64,000 nt of DNA, taken from NCBI GenBank assembly GCA_023375675.1, contig JALQBC010000040.1, positions 248,001 to 312,000 of the forward strand, in the 5' to 3' direction. Positions within the stretch are counted from its first letter, which is position 1; each line of letters begins with the position of its first letter. The position numbers and the translations under genes are program-made. Below the pieces are notes generated by a model. That model was not told the origin of the DNA, made no database searches, and worked only from the letters and a program-made list of their open reading frames with translations. The stretch comes from Cytospora piceicola. Its lineage: Eukaryota; Ascomycota; Sordariomycetes; Diaporthales; Cytosporaceae. Positions 22,043-34,598 of the stretch are shown piece after piece.

Positions 22043-25000
22043 GGCGACGAGGTAGATAGTCCCAGTAACGAAAAGGATGGTCGACCTTCTAGTTTAGACG
22101 ACTACGTTGGGAGGAAAGAAATGTGTCGGAGCACGAAACTGAAGAGGACAATAATATGAGACAAAGGATATGAATGAGGCCAGCTATCGGGGAGGAAAAG
22201 AAAGACCAAAGCCCAGCAAGTTGGGAAGGGCAATGGTTTTCAATAGCCGCTGACCACGAGGAGGGACAATCTAATTCGATCCTCGTGGATAGAGTACCGG
22301 GACTTGGTCTACAAGTGGATGTCAGTAGGTGGGACGATGAAGCGGCGGGTGAGGTTCCATACGCAGAACTGGGGTACACAGCATCCGCCAGTGCTCGACA
22401 AGCTGATAGGGCAACCACGAAAAGTGTCAATGTAAGCCAGCGATTCGTTGACGAAAATAGACGCCCAATCGAAAAGGGTATCAATGTGGCGCCGGGCTAT
22501 AAGACTCGATCGAGGCCGTGGAATAAGGCTGGAAGGTAAAGTCTCGGGGGGAGTGATACCGGGCGTGGATGTTTAAAGCCTGGCAGTATGTATAATCCGT
22601 CGGCTTCGAGGGACTAGAATATTGTCACACTGATGAAGGAAGAGACGAGAAAACAATGCTTCAGAGAAGAAGACTTGAGAATGGTTCAAACCAACAAAAG
22701 AGGGGCCAGGCAGGGTACATGTACGGGATACAGGTGTGGACAATAATGAGAAATCGATATCACATCGCCTAATCCCTCTCGGAGAATAAGAACAATACCG
22801 TCTAGGTGAGCCCTGGTATCGGGGGCCAACTTGAAATATCACGTCTTCTTCTTTTCCCGCCCCAGAAGAGACACAGCCCGAAGCGACTGGAGCAGCAGCA
22901 TTTGGCGCCGCTGTACATTGTAGGGTGCTGGCGTTGCAGTCCCGAACCCTCCATGTTGAGGACGGAGGAGGTGATTGGCCTGGATGGGAATGGACTTCCA
23001 TGTCCCTCTGCCAATTTGATGTAAGGAACCTGGCAGCCCTGGCCGCTTTGTTGATGGCCGCAATGCACCCGGTGCAGAAAATGCGAACCCGAGAAGACTC
23101 GGTAGGCCTGGACCGTGGACTTGGTTGGTGATCTCGCTGTGCTCGGCGGCTAAGTGAGGGCCACGAAGGAGGAGAAGAGTTCGAAACCCTGTCGAGTCTA
23201 TGCATCCTTCTCCGTGTGGCCCGGGATGAGAGTGGATAAAGTATGTGGTCCCCTGTCGAATGCTACCCTCTGTCAAGGCGTTCCCAGTGTCTAACTGGCT
23301 GCCCTCAATCGACGTGCAAAGCACAACCGCCCAATCAGCGGGCTGGTGCGTGTGATACCCGCCGAGTGCATCTGCAGCTTACAGAATTCCTTGCAACTTC
23401 GGCGGTAACAGTCAACAGGTGCCCACTTTCATAACACCCTCCCCTTGTCGACGATGTCCTACCCGTACCATTTTGTGATTGGCGAGTCCTCTATTGCAGC
23501 TGTTGACCGCACGAACAGGTGTGAAATGAAGAACTTCGCTAGGCATTGCCCGTCAGGACGGTGAAGATCAGTCGCGAGTTCATGAAGTCCGACTTGTTTC
23601 TGTCAGAGCATTCTAGAATACTCATTGCGCACGGGACGTCGAGGTGTACAAGACATTGCCCCGCGTTGTGTTGCACCGCGGGCCAGAACCTCACGCCGTC
23701 AGCTTCAGCACAGCTTCTTGGCCCCAGCCGGAGATTTTAAAAGGTTATTCCTGTTCACGGCTTGACAAATCCTCCTCGCCTGTCGAAAGCGCTATGCTGG
23801 ACATGAACGGTGTGGCTTAGAAGGGGCAACAGTACCACGGCATCAGGTAGCCAGTTATGCGTGCCATGTGCTCCTCCCCCAGATTAGAACCTCGGGATTG
23901 CTCCATTGGACGACCAGGGCAACCTGCAAGATTCAGTAGTCGATGGCCCTATGTATCATGTCCCCCGTAGCGTTCGCATGGACATCCATCCTGGTAGCAT
24001 GCTCCGTAGACTGCAGAGCCAAGCAAGGCTACATGTCTACTATGTAGACATATCTTATTTTTAGCCCACTCTTTTTCTGTCACGCGGATCGCATCGATGT
24101 CGAGTAAACTGCTTGAATCCATATCCTCCAGCGGTACAGTGACGATGTAGTTTGCTTGGACGTGCTTGTCGAGTGTGAGATGGACTGTGTCTAGGTCGGT
24201 ACGATGATATAGCGCTTGGGCACCAAGGTCTGGTCATATTACCAAATACGTCGGGTCAAGGGCAACGCACCGCGTATTGCAGGCTTTCTAGCAGATCAGA
24301 TGGCATGTTCTAAGCATCTTTCTCCAACGATAATCGACGGCCCATAGGGGTAAGCCGTTGTAGCCCCTCAGGTTCCACCTATCTTAGGTAGCTTCCAGAT
24401 ATCACCCGGTGTCCAATAAGGCTGGCAGCTGCCGTTGCCTTTGATGCCATCATCTATATTGTCTGTAAGGCAAAAGTCTTTCCTTCACCTATAATCAGCC
24501 ACCTTCTTCTCCTTCATCTTGACTGTCCTGACCTCTTCCACCATAATCCCCATAACTTAGCATAGTTACCGCCCTAACAGCTCCGCTGCGGATCCGAAGA
24601 CAACATCCCTCGGTGATGTCCTGTCCGACAAGAGCAAGATGCAGGATCAAGGCGAGTCGTCCCTATACCTGCATCCACTCAGCATCCAAGGGCCCTGAGC
24701 CTGTCTCAACGCCGCCCGCTCCAGACATGCGGGCTGCCCTTGTCGGCACCCGTCCCCAGGAATCCCTCCAGAAAGGCTCGCACGAGGCCACCAGCCTGAC
24801 CTCTACGGCCACTTTTTCTGCCAGTAGCACGCATGTCTCGCCCACGTTGGGGCATGCCAGCATTTGGCACTGCTGACTCCGGGTCCATGGACTGGTCGAA
24901 GTTCATGTTCGGTTACCACCCCGTTTCCGTCTTCGTATTCGTCCACTTTCACGCCCTGGCTCTACACATGCACCAAACGGAAACCAAGTGTATATGCCAT

Positions 25001-26046
25001 GTGATGGGACACTATCCAGGCAGGTGCTCTTGGCGGCACAGCTCAGCGGTCCATCTGTTGTAGCTCGTTCAGGGCCAACCCACTTGAGAGTCTTGCGCAT
25101 AGCTTGCCTCGGCTTAGGCAGGGCTGTGGACTAGCAACCATCCCACGCTGTGAGAAGGCGGTTCTGTATGCCAAGGAGCCGTCTTGAAGTGGCTGGCATC
25201 ATGGAGCCTGGAAGGCAGTGTCCAGGTACGCTCATGACTTGATGGTTGACCAACTTGGATGACACTTGTCGCCCGTTGTATCCGTCATTTCGCAGCTGTG
25301 CCAACGAGTTCCCACGCCTTTGGAGCGAACACTGCGCGTCACTGGCGACAGCAGCTTGAAGGGCCCGCACATCCAAAGGGGCCCTGGAAAATGGCTATAG
25401 GGCCGATGGCAACATCCGCACCGTTGCAATATGAGAGTACCAAAGGCCAGGTACATGACAACAAACTGAGCTTCGTGTAGTAGAGACGGTCATATACCAA
25501 CATACTCATTCTTATAGCTTGCATCCCCCTTTGTTGAGACTTGCAGTAGACAGCAACAGCAGTTGGCCCTTCGATGTGTTGTCGCCATTTTAGACTCAAG
25601 AGGCCTAACAGCAGGACAAATCACTGCCCTTTATTCTTTATGCCCTCTTTTTCGGTTTCTCGTCATTCAACGGTGTTACATTTCAACTGAAGCTCCCGAG
25701 ACACTGGCGGGGCAAGAGCTGGGCTTATCTTATCAGAGCTGGTTTTCCGATTCGGGTTAGCTCAAACTCTGTCTTGCAGGCGCAATGACTGCTGTGCACC
25801 GCCAGGAAATTTTGGACAATGCAGCTGGCAGTGAGTCAAAGCGGCCATCATCCAACTACCTCGCGACGACCTACGGAGAACCTTTGTCCACCCACCAACA
25901 CGTGACAAGCGACACCGATAACGAGGTAGATCCATTTGTCGATTAGAAGATTACCAAACGACAGACTATTCCACTGTCACATTAATCTAGTCGCACGCGC
26001 ACTTCCCATCGATTACCCCGCCACCGATTACCAGACAGCAGTCATC
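22043..26046. other. Gene-free divergent region, 4.0 kb
   Basis: This lies between the starts of the membrane-protein gene and the eIF2-gamma gene. The longest frames (22174-22539 + and 22573-23205 -) show no recognisable domain, no intron pattern and overlapping competitors, so I do not call them. The outer few hundred bases on each side should be promoters and 5' leaders. I see no repeat block or transposon remnant in the middle. A non-coding transcript cannot be excluded. Confidence 0.55.
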
Positions 26047-27670
26047 ATGTCGGAACACGGCGAGATGGATAAGTTTGGCAATGACGTTCACGGCTCCGGC
26101 GACGAGTCTGCCGGCTCTGAGGCTGGCGAGGGCCTGTCGGATCACGAGATCGAGGAGGAACAGCCCCTCAAGCCCGCCCTGAAGAAGACAGCTCCCGCAC
26201 CCGCCGTCGAACGGCCACCGTTGCCCCCACAGACCGAGCCCAAAGACCTCGATGTTTCCACATTGACGCCCCTCACACCAGAGATTATCGCAAGACAAGC
26301 AACAATCAACATTGGAACCATTGGTCACGTCGCTCACGGAAAGTCCACCGTCGTCAAGGCCATCTCTGGTGTCCAGACTGTCCGATTCAAGAACGAGTTG
26401 ATACGGAACATCACCATCAAGCTTGGATACGCCAACGCCAAAATCTACCAGTGCGACAACCCTGCATGCCCAAGGCCCGGATGCTACAGGAGTTACAAGA
26501 GCGACAAGGAGGTCGACCCTCCTTGTGAGCGGGAAGGATGCGGTGGCAAGTACAGATTGCTGAGACACGTCTCGTAAGTCGCTACATAGACGCGCACACA
26601 AGACGCGCACATTGGACGCCCAGAGAGGAAATCACAGACTAACTTTCTCTAGCTTCGTCGACTGCCCCGGTCACGACATTCTCATGAGCACTATGTTGTC
26701 AGGAGCCGCCGTCATGGACGCCGCGCTGCTGCTTATTGCCGGAAACGAATCTTGCCCCCAGCCTCAGACCTCGGAGCATTTGGCTGCCATTGAGATTATG
26801 AAGCTCGACAAGATCATCATCCTGCAGAACAAGGTCGATCTGATGCGGGAAGAGGCTGCCCAGCAGCACTACGAGTCCATCCAGAAGTTCATCCGAGGAA
26901 CCGTTGCTGGAAAGTCGCCTGTCATCCCCATCTCCGCCCAGCTGAAGTTCAACATCGATGCCGTCAACGAGGCTATCGTCAACACCATCCCCGTGCCCCC
27001 AAGAGATTTCAGCATGGACCCCCAGATGATTGTCATTCGGTCCTTCGATGTCAACAAGCCCGGTGCTGAGATTGAGGAGCTGAAGGGTGGTGTCGCCGGT
27101 GGCAGTATCCTGCACGGAGTACTGAAGCTCGGCGACGAGATCGAGATCCGACCTGGTATCGTCACCCGTGACGACAAGGGCGACCTCAAGTGCACGCCCA
27201 TCTTCAGCCGTATCGTCTCCCTCAACTCCGAGTCCAACGACCTGAAATACGCCGTCCCCGGTGGTCTGATCGGTGTTGGAACCCGCATTGACCCCACGCT
27301 CTGCCGTGCCGATCGTCTCGTCGGTTTCGTCCTCGGTCTCAAGGGCAGACTCCCCGAGATCTACTCCGAGATCGAGGTCAACTTCTACCTGCTCCGAAGA
27401 CTGCTCGGTGTCCGGACTGCGGACGGCAAGCAGGCCAAGGTCGAGAAGCTGGCGAAGAACGAGGTCATCATGGTCAACATCGGCTCCACGTCGACTGGTG
27501 CCAAGGTGGCTGCCATCAAGAAGGATGCCGCGAAGCTGATCCTGACCTCCCCCGCCTGCACGAACATCGGCGAGAAGGTCGCCCTGTCCCGCCGTATCGA
27601 GAAGCACTGGCGTCTCATCGGTTGGGCCACCATCGCGGCCGGCCAGACGCTGCAGCCTGCCACTAACTAG
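26047..27670 (+). CDS. GCD11: Translation initiation factor eIF2 subunit gamma
   Basis: The GTP-binding subunit of eIF2, which delivers initiator Met-tRNA to the 40S ribosome in the cytoplasm. Exons are 26047-26573 and 26653-27670 with a 79-bp intron, giving 514 aa, close to yeast Gcd11 (527). The acidic N-terminal extension (1-75) precedes the G domain. G1 is GHVAHGKST at 93-101. The zinc-ribbon insert has Cys 136, 141, 146, 160 and 165 ([17 protein letters not shown]). The intron falls just before the G3 motif FVDCPGHD. G4 is QNKVDL and G5 lies in PISAQLKFN. Two beta-barrel domains complete the protein. The ATG at 26047 ([14 protein letters not shown]) is preferred to an in-frame ATG 111 bp upstream because the extra residues do not fit the family. 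Confidence 0.96.
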
Positions 27671-28265
27671 ATTGCTCGTCGAGACGGCTTCCATGGGAGG
27701 GTTCCGGTGGGAGATGTGTCGATAGCAGAGACTCCATAGTCACTCCTGGTAATAGTTTCGGTGGGACAGCCTTCCTCTGCGAGAGTCATGATTGGAGAAA
27801 GTTGTGGCTGTGGTCTCAACATAGGAAGTGACCTCATCGTTGCGAGGTTTAGGGGACACGTGTATGTAGGCAGAAACAGGAATCAAAAAAGTTTCACGTT
27901 GACTATTTCCGGACTACTGTCCCCTTTCTAAGATCAGCAGGTGCATGTGAATCGCGCATTGCATGACAGCTTGTGGGTTTAGAGGTGACATGGTCACCTT
28001 TTTGCATATGTGTGTTGTATCTCCTTGAAGTGGTAGATATGCTTAATATACGCCGTCCTTGCTCGAGGCCGGGTTCACCAGAAACCCCAGCGCATGAGCT
28101 GTTCGCGATCCCCCAGTATCATTAGTCTATATCCCTTCCATTCCTCCGTCGTGCCATGAGAGCCTGCCCAGTGCCTCCAGCGACTCGTTGGCCCTCCCCG
28201 TAGAAAAGCAAACCACGGCAAGCAGGTCTGGCCGCCACAGCCAGTTGTAGTTCCACATTATTCCT
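27671..28265. other. Convergent 3' spacer, 0.6 kb
   Basis: This lies between the stop codons of the eIF2-gamma and LAA2-like genes. It consists of presumed 3' UTRs; I see no gene or repeat. Confidence 0.6.
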
Positions 28266-29938
28266 CTACTTCCTCGTCTTCCTGGCATGCTTCACCAGGT
28301 TCTCGATGACCCCCTCAAACGCCTCCCTCTCCCCGATCTGCTCGTCCGTCCTCTGCTGCCAGTAGTTCAGCACGCCGATCGCCGTGCCCTCCATCGCCGT
28401 GAGCCTCCCCAGGTGCGCCTTCAGCTCCCCGTCCGTCATGCCGTCCAGGGCCTCGTCCGTCGTCGAGCACAGCTGCTTCGCGGCGACGAGGTCGAACTCG
28501 GGCGGCGGGGCCTTGCGCTTCGTGCCCGTCCTCGGGGCCTCTGAGTCTGCCTTGCTGTTGTTGTTGTTCTTGTTGTTGTTGTTCCCGTTGCCGCCATCGC
28601 CACCCTCCTGGCCTTGTTGTGGTGTCCTGAGGCGGGTTGGGGTCTTGGACTGGGACCGGCGGGAGTCGGAGGACGTCCTGGTCGAGTGCACGGAAGGGAG
28701 GACGAGCTTCTTCTGCTTGGACGCCGGGAGAATCTCGTCCAGGTCCACCGGGACCCCGAGGGAGACGAGGAAGAGCCGCCGGATGCGCGAGCGGATCCAG
28801 TCGGGCGGTTGGAGGGGTGGCGGGGCGACGAGCTGGGACCAGAGCGAGGCGGAGCGCGGGGTCAGGAATATGGGGTTGTCTTTTGGTTGTGGTGGTGTGA
28901 TGGTGATCTCGTCTCCTTCTGCTGTTGTGGGGAAGAGGGCGTTGAGGTAGGGTTCGGTGGTGGCGAGGATCTCGTCCATGCCCATGGAGTCGAAGTCAGG
29001 TATTGGCTGCGAGGGAGGGTATCAGCACAGACCTCATTGTTACGATCAGATTATAAGAGGGCTAAAACATACAAATGACAAGGGCTGTATAGCCGGTGCC
29101 GATGATGGAGGGGAGGTGGGAGTAGCCGGCATTTCCTCCTCGGGCTCTTGGAAGCCATCGTCAAAGTCGTCAAAGTCGGCATCCTCGTCACCCTCTTCGA
29201 AGTCGTCAAAGTCATCCCCGAAGCCCTCATCATCAGCACCGTCGTTGTTTTCCATCTCAGGAGAGGAGTTTCGTTCTGAGTGGCCAGATTCTGGCGAGGA
29301 CAAGGTTGGTGATATTGGTTCTTCTTGAACATCTACGATAGAAATTGCTCAGTACTTCAGACGATGAAGGAGGACATCGACTACATTTTCGTACCAGTTC
29401 CCTCTTGCTCCTCCTCCGATCCAGCAGCCTTGAGAACAAGGTCTGGTGGAGCGTCTGCCGTGTACTTTATCTCTGGGTGGGATTGTGCCTCCGAGTTGCC
29501 GGAGGACTCCTCGACCACAGTCCTTGGAATTGGCTGGCCTCCAGGAGTCGGGGGCGCCGCGTCCTTTTCCTCGTCTCCCGTCTTCTTCTCCTCAGGGACA
29601 ACAGCTATCTCATCCGGCTCAGCATCCTCCTGCCTCATCTTGTATGCCTCTGTCCCGGGGACTTCGCCGTAGGAAGGCTCATTGCTGGTCTTCTCGACGC
29701 GAAGCTTGGGGATGGGAGAAGCACTAGGGCTTGGTGGGGCAGACTGAGCATCGGAGAAGTGGTCCTCGGACTCGGATGAATCTGTGTCAAGGCGGATGTT
29801 AGAGATAGGCAGGCCAGCAGACAGACAAACTGTGTATGGCCAGGCAAAGGAGGGGAGGGAATTACCTAGCTCACGAGCTCCTGAATCCTTTGTGCCGTTC
29901 CTCTCGGGAGGCGAGAGACTGTCCCGTCTGGAAGACAT
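28266..29938 (-). CDS. Acidic LAA2-like (DUF5102-like) protein, possible AP-1 clathrin accessory factor
   Basis: Exons on the minus strand are 29938-29866, 29781-29395, 29332-29073 and 29006-28266, all in frame, giving 486 aa. The first 190 residues are Ser/Pro/Glu-rich. An acidic stretch at about 190-220 carries DEGFGDDFDDFEEGDEDADF, the kind of acidic phenylalanine motif that binds the ear domain of AP-1 gamma-adaptin and GGA proteins. The C-terminal half begins PIPDFDSMGMDEILATTEPY and contains a conserved-looking segment (WIRSRIRRLFLVSLGVPVDL), then an Asn/Gln-rich linker and a helical end (EGVIENLVKHARKTRK). This layout resembles the yeast Laa2/DUF5102 family, which recruits the AP-1 partner Laa1. 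The assignment is from motif layout and not a search, so the function is tentative; the gene itself is well supported by four consistent exons. Confidence 0.75.
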
Positions 29939-31059
29939 GTTCAGGCGGGTTTCTTGCAGGAGTCGCGCTGTGAGAGATGTTTTCCGGAGTCCAAACAGGA
30001 GGAGAATGGAAGCTTGATGGCGATGACGGTGGTAATGCTCGCCTGGTAGTTGTCGAGGGAGTGGTGCTGGAGGAGTAGGTGTTAGATGTTGAACCGTGAG
30101 CTATTGTACACGGATATACGGATTATGAAGAGGCGGAAGTGCAAGAAATGCCGATAGATTGGCCCAGACAACCGGAAGAGCAGGGTATTCTGCAAAACAA
30201 TATAGGGATTCGTATAAGGATAAACTATAAACTGGGAGGATCGACAAATCCAGGCTCGATCGGAGCCATCGGGGTTGAACTTGACGTCTCACAGCGAGTC
30301 TTTGACAGTCTGGACCTTCGACGACAGCAGTTGTAGGTGGGGTTCAGGCTGACGGGCCTGGCGGGAAGGGGAAAGGATCCACTGCAACCGGCCTGCGCCT
30401 TCAGCTGCTGCCCAGTCAGCCAGTCAGCCAGCAGCCAGTCAGGCCAGCGCCGGTGCACTTTGGGTTTGTAGCTGTGGCTGCTGGTCTGGGCAGGCTTGTA
30501 TACTATGGTACATAGGTAGGTCAGTTGACGGTACGGATTAGTACCCGTGAATGGCTGGGCTGCTGGGCAGGCAGCTCAGGTGGATAGTGGGCATCAACGG
30601 CACTTGATACATCCCTGCCACTGCACTGGCTGACCACGCTTGTTGCCCCAAAATTTTATGAATTAGCGGCCGGCACAGACACTACTGTTAGACGGAGCTT
30701 GTCGCGTTCAACGCATCTATCTCAAGCTGTCGCGACACCATCAAAAAACCCCCCATCGCCAGCCAAATCAACACATCGCCAATACCACAGCGTTTGGCCG
30801 TATTGACTGGAGTGCGTTGAATTCTACGCACAAGCCAATTGACTGAGACTTTCTGCTGCTGCCACAGCCTTTGTTTTGTAACAAGCGACTGTTATTAGCA
30901 GCTCACCAAACTTCGAGCTGCGCTGAGATTTCAGCATCACCTCAAGCCAACGAACTGCCCTCAGAGCTATCCTGCAGCTCTGCACATACTTCGTACAGAC
31001 TGACTAGCAATACTCTACCTCGACTTCCATCTAGCCGACGAAATCCTTAATCACCGATC
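29939..31059. other. Divergent intergenic region, 1.1 kb
   Basis: This lies between the starts of the LAA2-like and NSP1 genes. The sequence holds short CAGTCAGCCAGTCAG-type direct repeats near 30413-30440. It presumably contains both promoters. I see no gene. Confidence 0.55.
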
Positions 31060-33230
31060 ATGGCTTTCTCTTTCGGCAACCCATCAACCACCGGGGCGGC
31101 TTCCTCGTCGACGCCTGCACCTTCTCTCTTCGGTAACCCGTCCACAACAACTCCAACATCGAGCGGGTTTTCCTTTGGCAATCAACAGAAAGATAATGCT
31201 GGGACTGGGGCTCAAGCGTCTGGTGGAGGCCTGTTTGGCAACGTAGCCGGGAACACCACTACCACTCCCAAACCTGCTACTCCTTCCCTCTTCGGTGGCG
31301 GCGGTGCGACGACGCCAGCTTCATCGGGTCCTTCGTTGTTTGGTGGTGGCGGAGCTACCACAGCAGCACCTTCGTCAACGGGGGGTGGTCTGTTTGGTGG
31401 CGGGGCGAACAAGACGCCATCAAACAACTTGTTCGGCAGTGCTTCGAACACGCCAAACACAACGGCTGGGGCAACCTCGACAACCGGCGGAGGCCTGTTT
31501 GGTGGTGGTGGATCTAACACGTCTGGATCTACTCTGTTTGGTAACGGAAATTCCGGGAACAATACTAGCTCGACTCCGACCACCGGGTCTGCTCCGTCTT
31601 TGTTCAGTCAAGCCACCCCAACAAAGCCCTCTCTCTTTGGAGGTCTTGGCTCTACAACTCCAGCAGGCGCGCCTCCAGCAGGTGCACCTCCAGCAGACTC
31701 GGCCAAGCCAAGTCTCTTCGGTCAGCCATCGTCAACCAGCGCGCAAACCCCTCAAACGGAGTCGAAACCTGCTGCTCCAAGTCTGTTCGGAGGAGGATCC
31801 AAACCAACTCCTAGCCTCTTTGGTGGCGGAGCGACCACTACCCCATCCGCTCAACCGGCCGCAAGCAGTTCTGGAACACCCAGTCTCTTCGGTGGTGGAA
31901 GTGCTGGAACACCGGCTGCTCCGGCGTCGACTGGTACGCCCAGCTTGTTCGGGAAGCCTTCTACGGGCGCTGCCTCGTCGACCCCGTCATCCAACCTCTT
32001 TAGCGGCGGTTCTGCCACCTCCAAACCGGCCGACACTGCGGCCAGCACCACCGCAACCACCCCTGCGGCCAATACTCTGTTCGGCGCAAAGCCTGCTGCA
32101 ACGACAGCACCTGCGACCAGCGCCGCAACTACTGCACCCGCGTCTACCCCCAGTCTTTTCGGCGGCGGTGGACTTGGCTCTGCTGCCACTACCTCCACAA
32201 GCGCCCCAGCCCCAGCCAAGACACCTTCTCTCTTTGGAGCTGCCACCACGACATCTGCTCCTACAACTACCTCTACGGGCGCCACAGCCCCAGCCAAGAC
32301 GCCTTCCCTCTTTGGAGCTGCTACGACCTCTGCGCCCGCAGCATCTACTAGCACGGCCGCACCGAGCTTGTTCGGCAACGCAACGACTACTTCCACGCCC
32401 GCAGCAACAAGCGACGCCACAGGAACCACAGGTGCATCGACAACTGCCACTGCTGGCCCAGAGAAGACTGCGAACACAAACAGCATGGCGGCATCAACCA
32501 TGGGTCCTCCCTCCCAGCTCCCACGGCTGAAGAACAAGACGATGGATGAAATCATCACACGGTGGGCTACCGATCTTCAGAAGTACCAGAAGGAGTTCAA
32601 GGACCAGGCCACCAAGGTCGCAGCCTGGGACCGTCTCCTTGTAGAGAACGGAGAGAAGATCCAGAAGCTGTACCTCCAAACACACGACGCTGAGAAGGCC
32701 AGCAACGAAATCGACCGGCAGCTGCAGGCTGTCGAGGGCCACCAGTCCGAGCTGGAGTCATTCCTCGACCGGTATGAAAAGGAGGTCGACGACCTGTACA
32801 CCAAGCAGGTCGGGGGTAGCGACCAACTTGGTGGTCCTGACCAGGAGCGTGAGCGAACATACAAGGTGGCGGAAAACCTGACTGATCGGTTGGATGAGAT
32901 GGGCAAGGACTTGGGTAAGATGATTACCGAGATCAATGATATCTCTGGATCGCTGAGCAAGGGCAACAAACCTGATGACCCGGTAAGCACAAAAACACCT
33001 AGACTCTAAATCTGTCTCGAATTCAGACTAACACAATACAGCTGAGCCAGATCGTCCGTGTCCTCAATGGACACCTTCAACAGCTACAATGGGTTGACAC
33101 CAACGCGGCTGCCCTTCAGGCGAAGGTCAACGCCGCGCAGAAGGCCAGCAACAGCATGGGCAACAAGTACGGCAACCCGGACAGTGATGCGGCGGAGAGC
33201 TTCTACCGGTCCTACATGGGTCGGCGGTAA
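31060..33230 (+). CDS. NSP1: FG-nucleoporin NSP1
   Basis: A core component of the central transport channel of the nuclear pore complex; its FG repeats bind transport receptors. Exons are 31060-32982 and 33042-33230, giving 703 aa. Residues 1-470 are low complexity (Ser/Thr/Ala/Pro/Gly) with many SLFG, GLFG and SFG repeats spaced 10-25 residues apart, e.g. MAFSFGNPST at the start. The C-terminal Nsp1 domain (about 485-703) is coiled coil and opens with LPRLKNKTMDEIITRWATDL; it assembles with Nup57/Nup49 and with Nup82. The second exon encodes the conserved end LSQIVRVLNGHLQQLQWVDT through YRSYMGRR. Without splicing the frame would stop at 33009 and lose this end, so the intron is required. 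Yeast Nsp1 is 823 aa; the shorter length here reflects fewer FG repeats. Confidence 0.95.
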
Positions 33231-33823
33231 GCGACGATTTCGCGGGCTGGGGGAAACGGAAAATCCTCGCGGGTTTGCTTGATGGGTGTCGCCGTAGGCG
33301 CGACAAAGGAGACGGCTGGCGGGTAGATCGGAGTTTAGGCTTTGCCTGACAACCGAAGCAAGGTCAAGATTGGCAGATTAGGGAAGGCGGAAGGCGTCTA
33401 CGGCGTGGTTGGTGTCTTTCTCAGTTGTACTCATACGTGGAGTGGAGTACGGGACATGTGCAAAGGCGGAGCGAGCAATAATGGCACGCATAGATATGAG
33501 GCGTAGCAAAGTAGATACACTTTGATGACAACGGGCAATGCAAATGCATATGTAAATGTAAATGTAAATGTACTACAGCAACATGGCAAGAAGGGAATAT
33601 CAGCCGATTAGAAATGTATGTCGGTTGGTCGACAGTATTCGCTTCAATCCGCTAACAGTTTTGCGTTCTGTCTGGCATCATGCAAAGCAGCATTATGCCA
33701 ACTCTGTTCACTTTGGTATTCCACCGCATTGTGTCATGATCATAATTCTGTCTTTTTATTTTTTTCCACTGCGGCCTTCTTGGATCCACCTATGGGACTG
33801 ACTGGATTTCGACTGAGCTCTTT
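33231..33823. other. Convergent 3' spacer, 0.6 kb
   Basis: This lies between the stop codons of the NSP1 and ATPase inhibitor genes. It contains a short ATGTAAATGTAAATG direct repeat near 33547-33570. No gene is seen. Confidence 0.6.
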
Positions 33824-34598
33824 TTAGTTACGCTCGCCACCCTGCTCCTTGGTAATATCGTCACTGCGAGTTAAGAAATGCAGTTAGAATCACAGTTCTC
33901 CTTGATCCCGGAGGGACAGGCTGAGGTTGAGGTGGTGGGGCGGAAGTCGGCATCATCATACATGTGGTCGGAGAGCTGCTTCAGGTGGGCCTGCTGCTCG
34001 GCGAGCTTCTTCTTGAGCTCCAGCAGCTTCTCCTTCTCGCGCATCCTGATGGAGTAATCCTCGTTGGCCTTCTCGCGCTTCTGGAAGGCGTCACTGTGAT
34101 GGGTGGTAAGAAGGTTAGCAAAGGAACCAAAACGTTGGTTATGACAGCCCTTCTCGATCCCCATTCCCGGGGGAGGAAGGGCAAATGAGGGGTCTGATTT
34201 ATGTGTGCAATCTGTGACGGTGCAGGACAGGGACGTTTGCCGCCGCCTTATGCAAAGCTGACGTTGCCCGATTGCTCACTCGCTCTGGCTCCGTGGTGGT
34301 CTGACCGTGGAGACACACGGAGCCTGCGCGGTAGCATTGTCCGCGTGCCCCCCGCGTCCCCGCCCCAGCCGGGTCCGTGCCCGGATCCACGGAACCCGGA
34401 GCTGCGGGGAGCTTATTGAACGGGGCTCCTGAAGGGAAAAGCAAGCAGTGGTTTGTCTTATTGTGAGGGACCGAAAACTTACGCCTGGCCAGACTTGGGG
34501 GGAGCTCCCGTGTCACCGGCAGCCATCACGCGGGTGGAGACGGAGAATGCCCTGCTGGTGGCAGGACGGGTGAGCTTGGTGAAGGATTGGCGGAGCAT
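33824..34598 (-). CDS. INH1: Mitochondrial F1F0-ATPase inhibitor (IF1/Inh1 family)
   Basis: A small matrix protein that binds F1-ATPase at low pH and blocks ATP hydrolysis when the membrane is de-energised. Exons on the minus strand are 34598-34483, 34093-33962 and 33863-33824, giving 95 aa. Residues 1-25 form a basic, Ser/Thr-rich presequence (MLRQSFTKLTRPATSRAF). The inhibitory segment is DAFQKREKANEDYSIRMREK, with the conserved E/K pattern, and a C-terminal coiled coil follows (ELKKKLAEQQAHLKQLSDHI). Reading through the second donor gives a Thr/Ser/Cys tail without family resemblance. Splicing to 33863 instead gives DDITKEQGGERN and a stop, which is the usual fungal ending. The first intron (389 bp) is long for this window. 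Confidence 0.9.

Noticed and set aside
22174..22539. 121-residue + strand frame opposite the leader of the membrane-protein gene
   Set aside because: No domain, and located where a 5' leader or promoter is expected.
22573..23205. 210-residue minus-strand frame in the gene-free region
   Set aside because: Composition is random-like, competing frames overlap, and there is no domain or homologue I recognise. It could be an orphan gene but there is no positive evidence.
33871..33961. C-terminal Thr/Ser/Cys-rich tail of the ATPase inhibitor read without the second splice
   Set aside because: Splicing at GTATGA to 33863 restores the usual inhibitor ending; the unspliced tail is not family-like.
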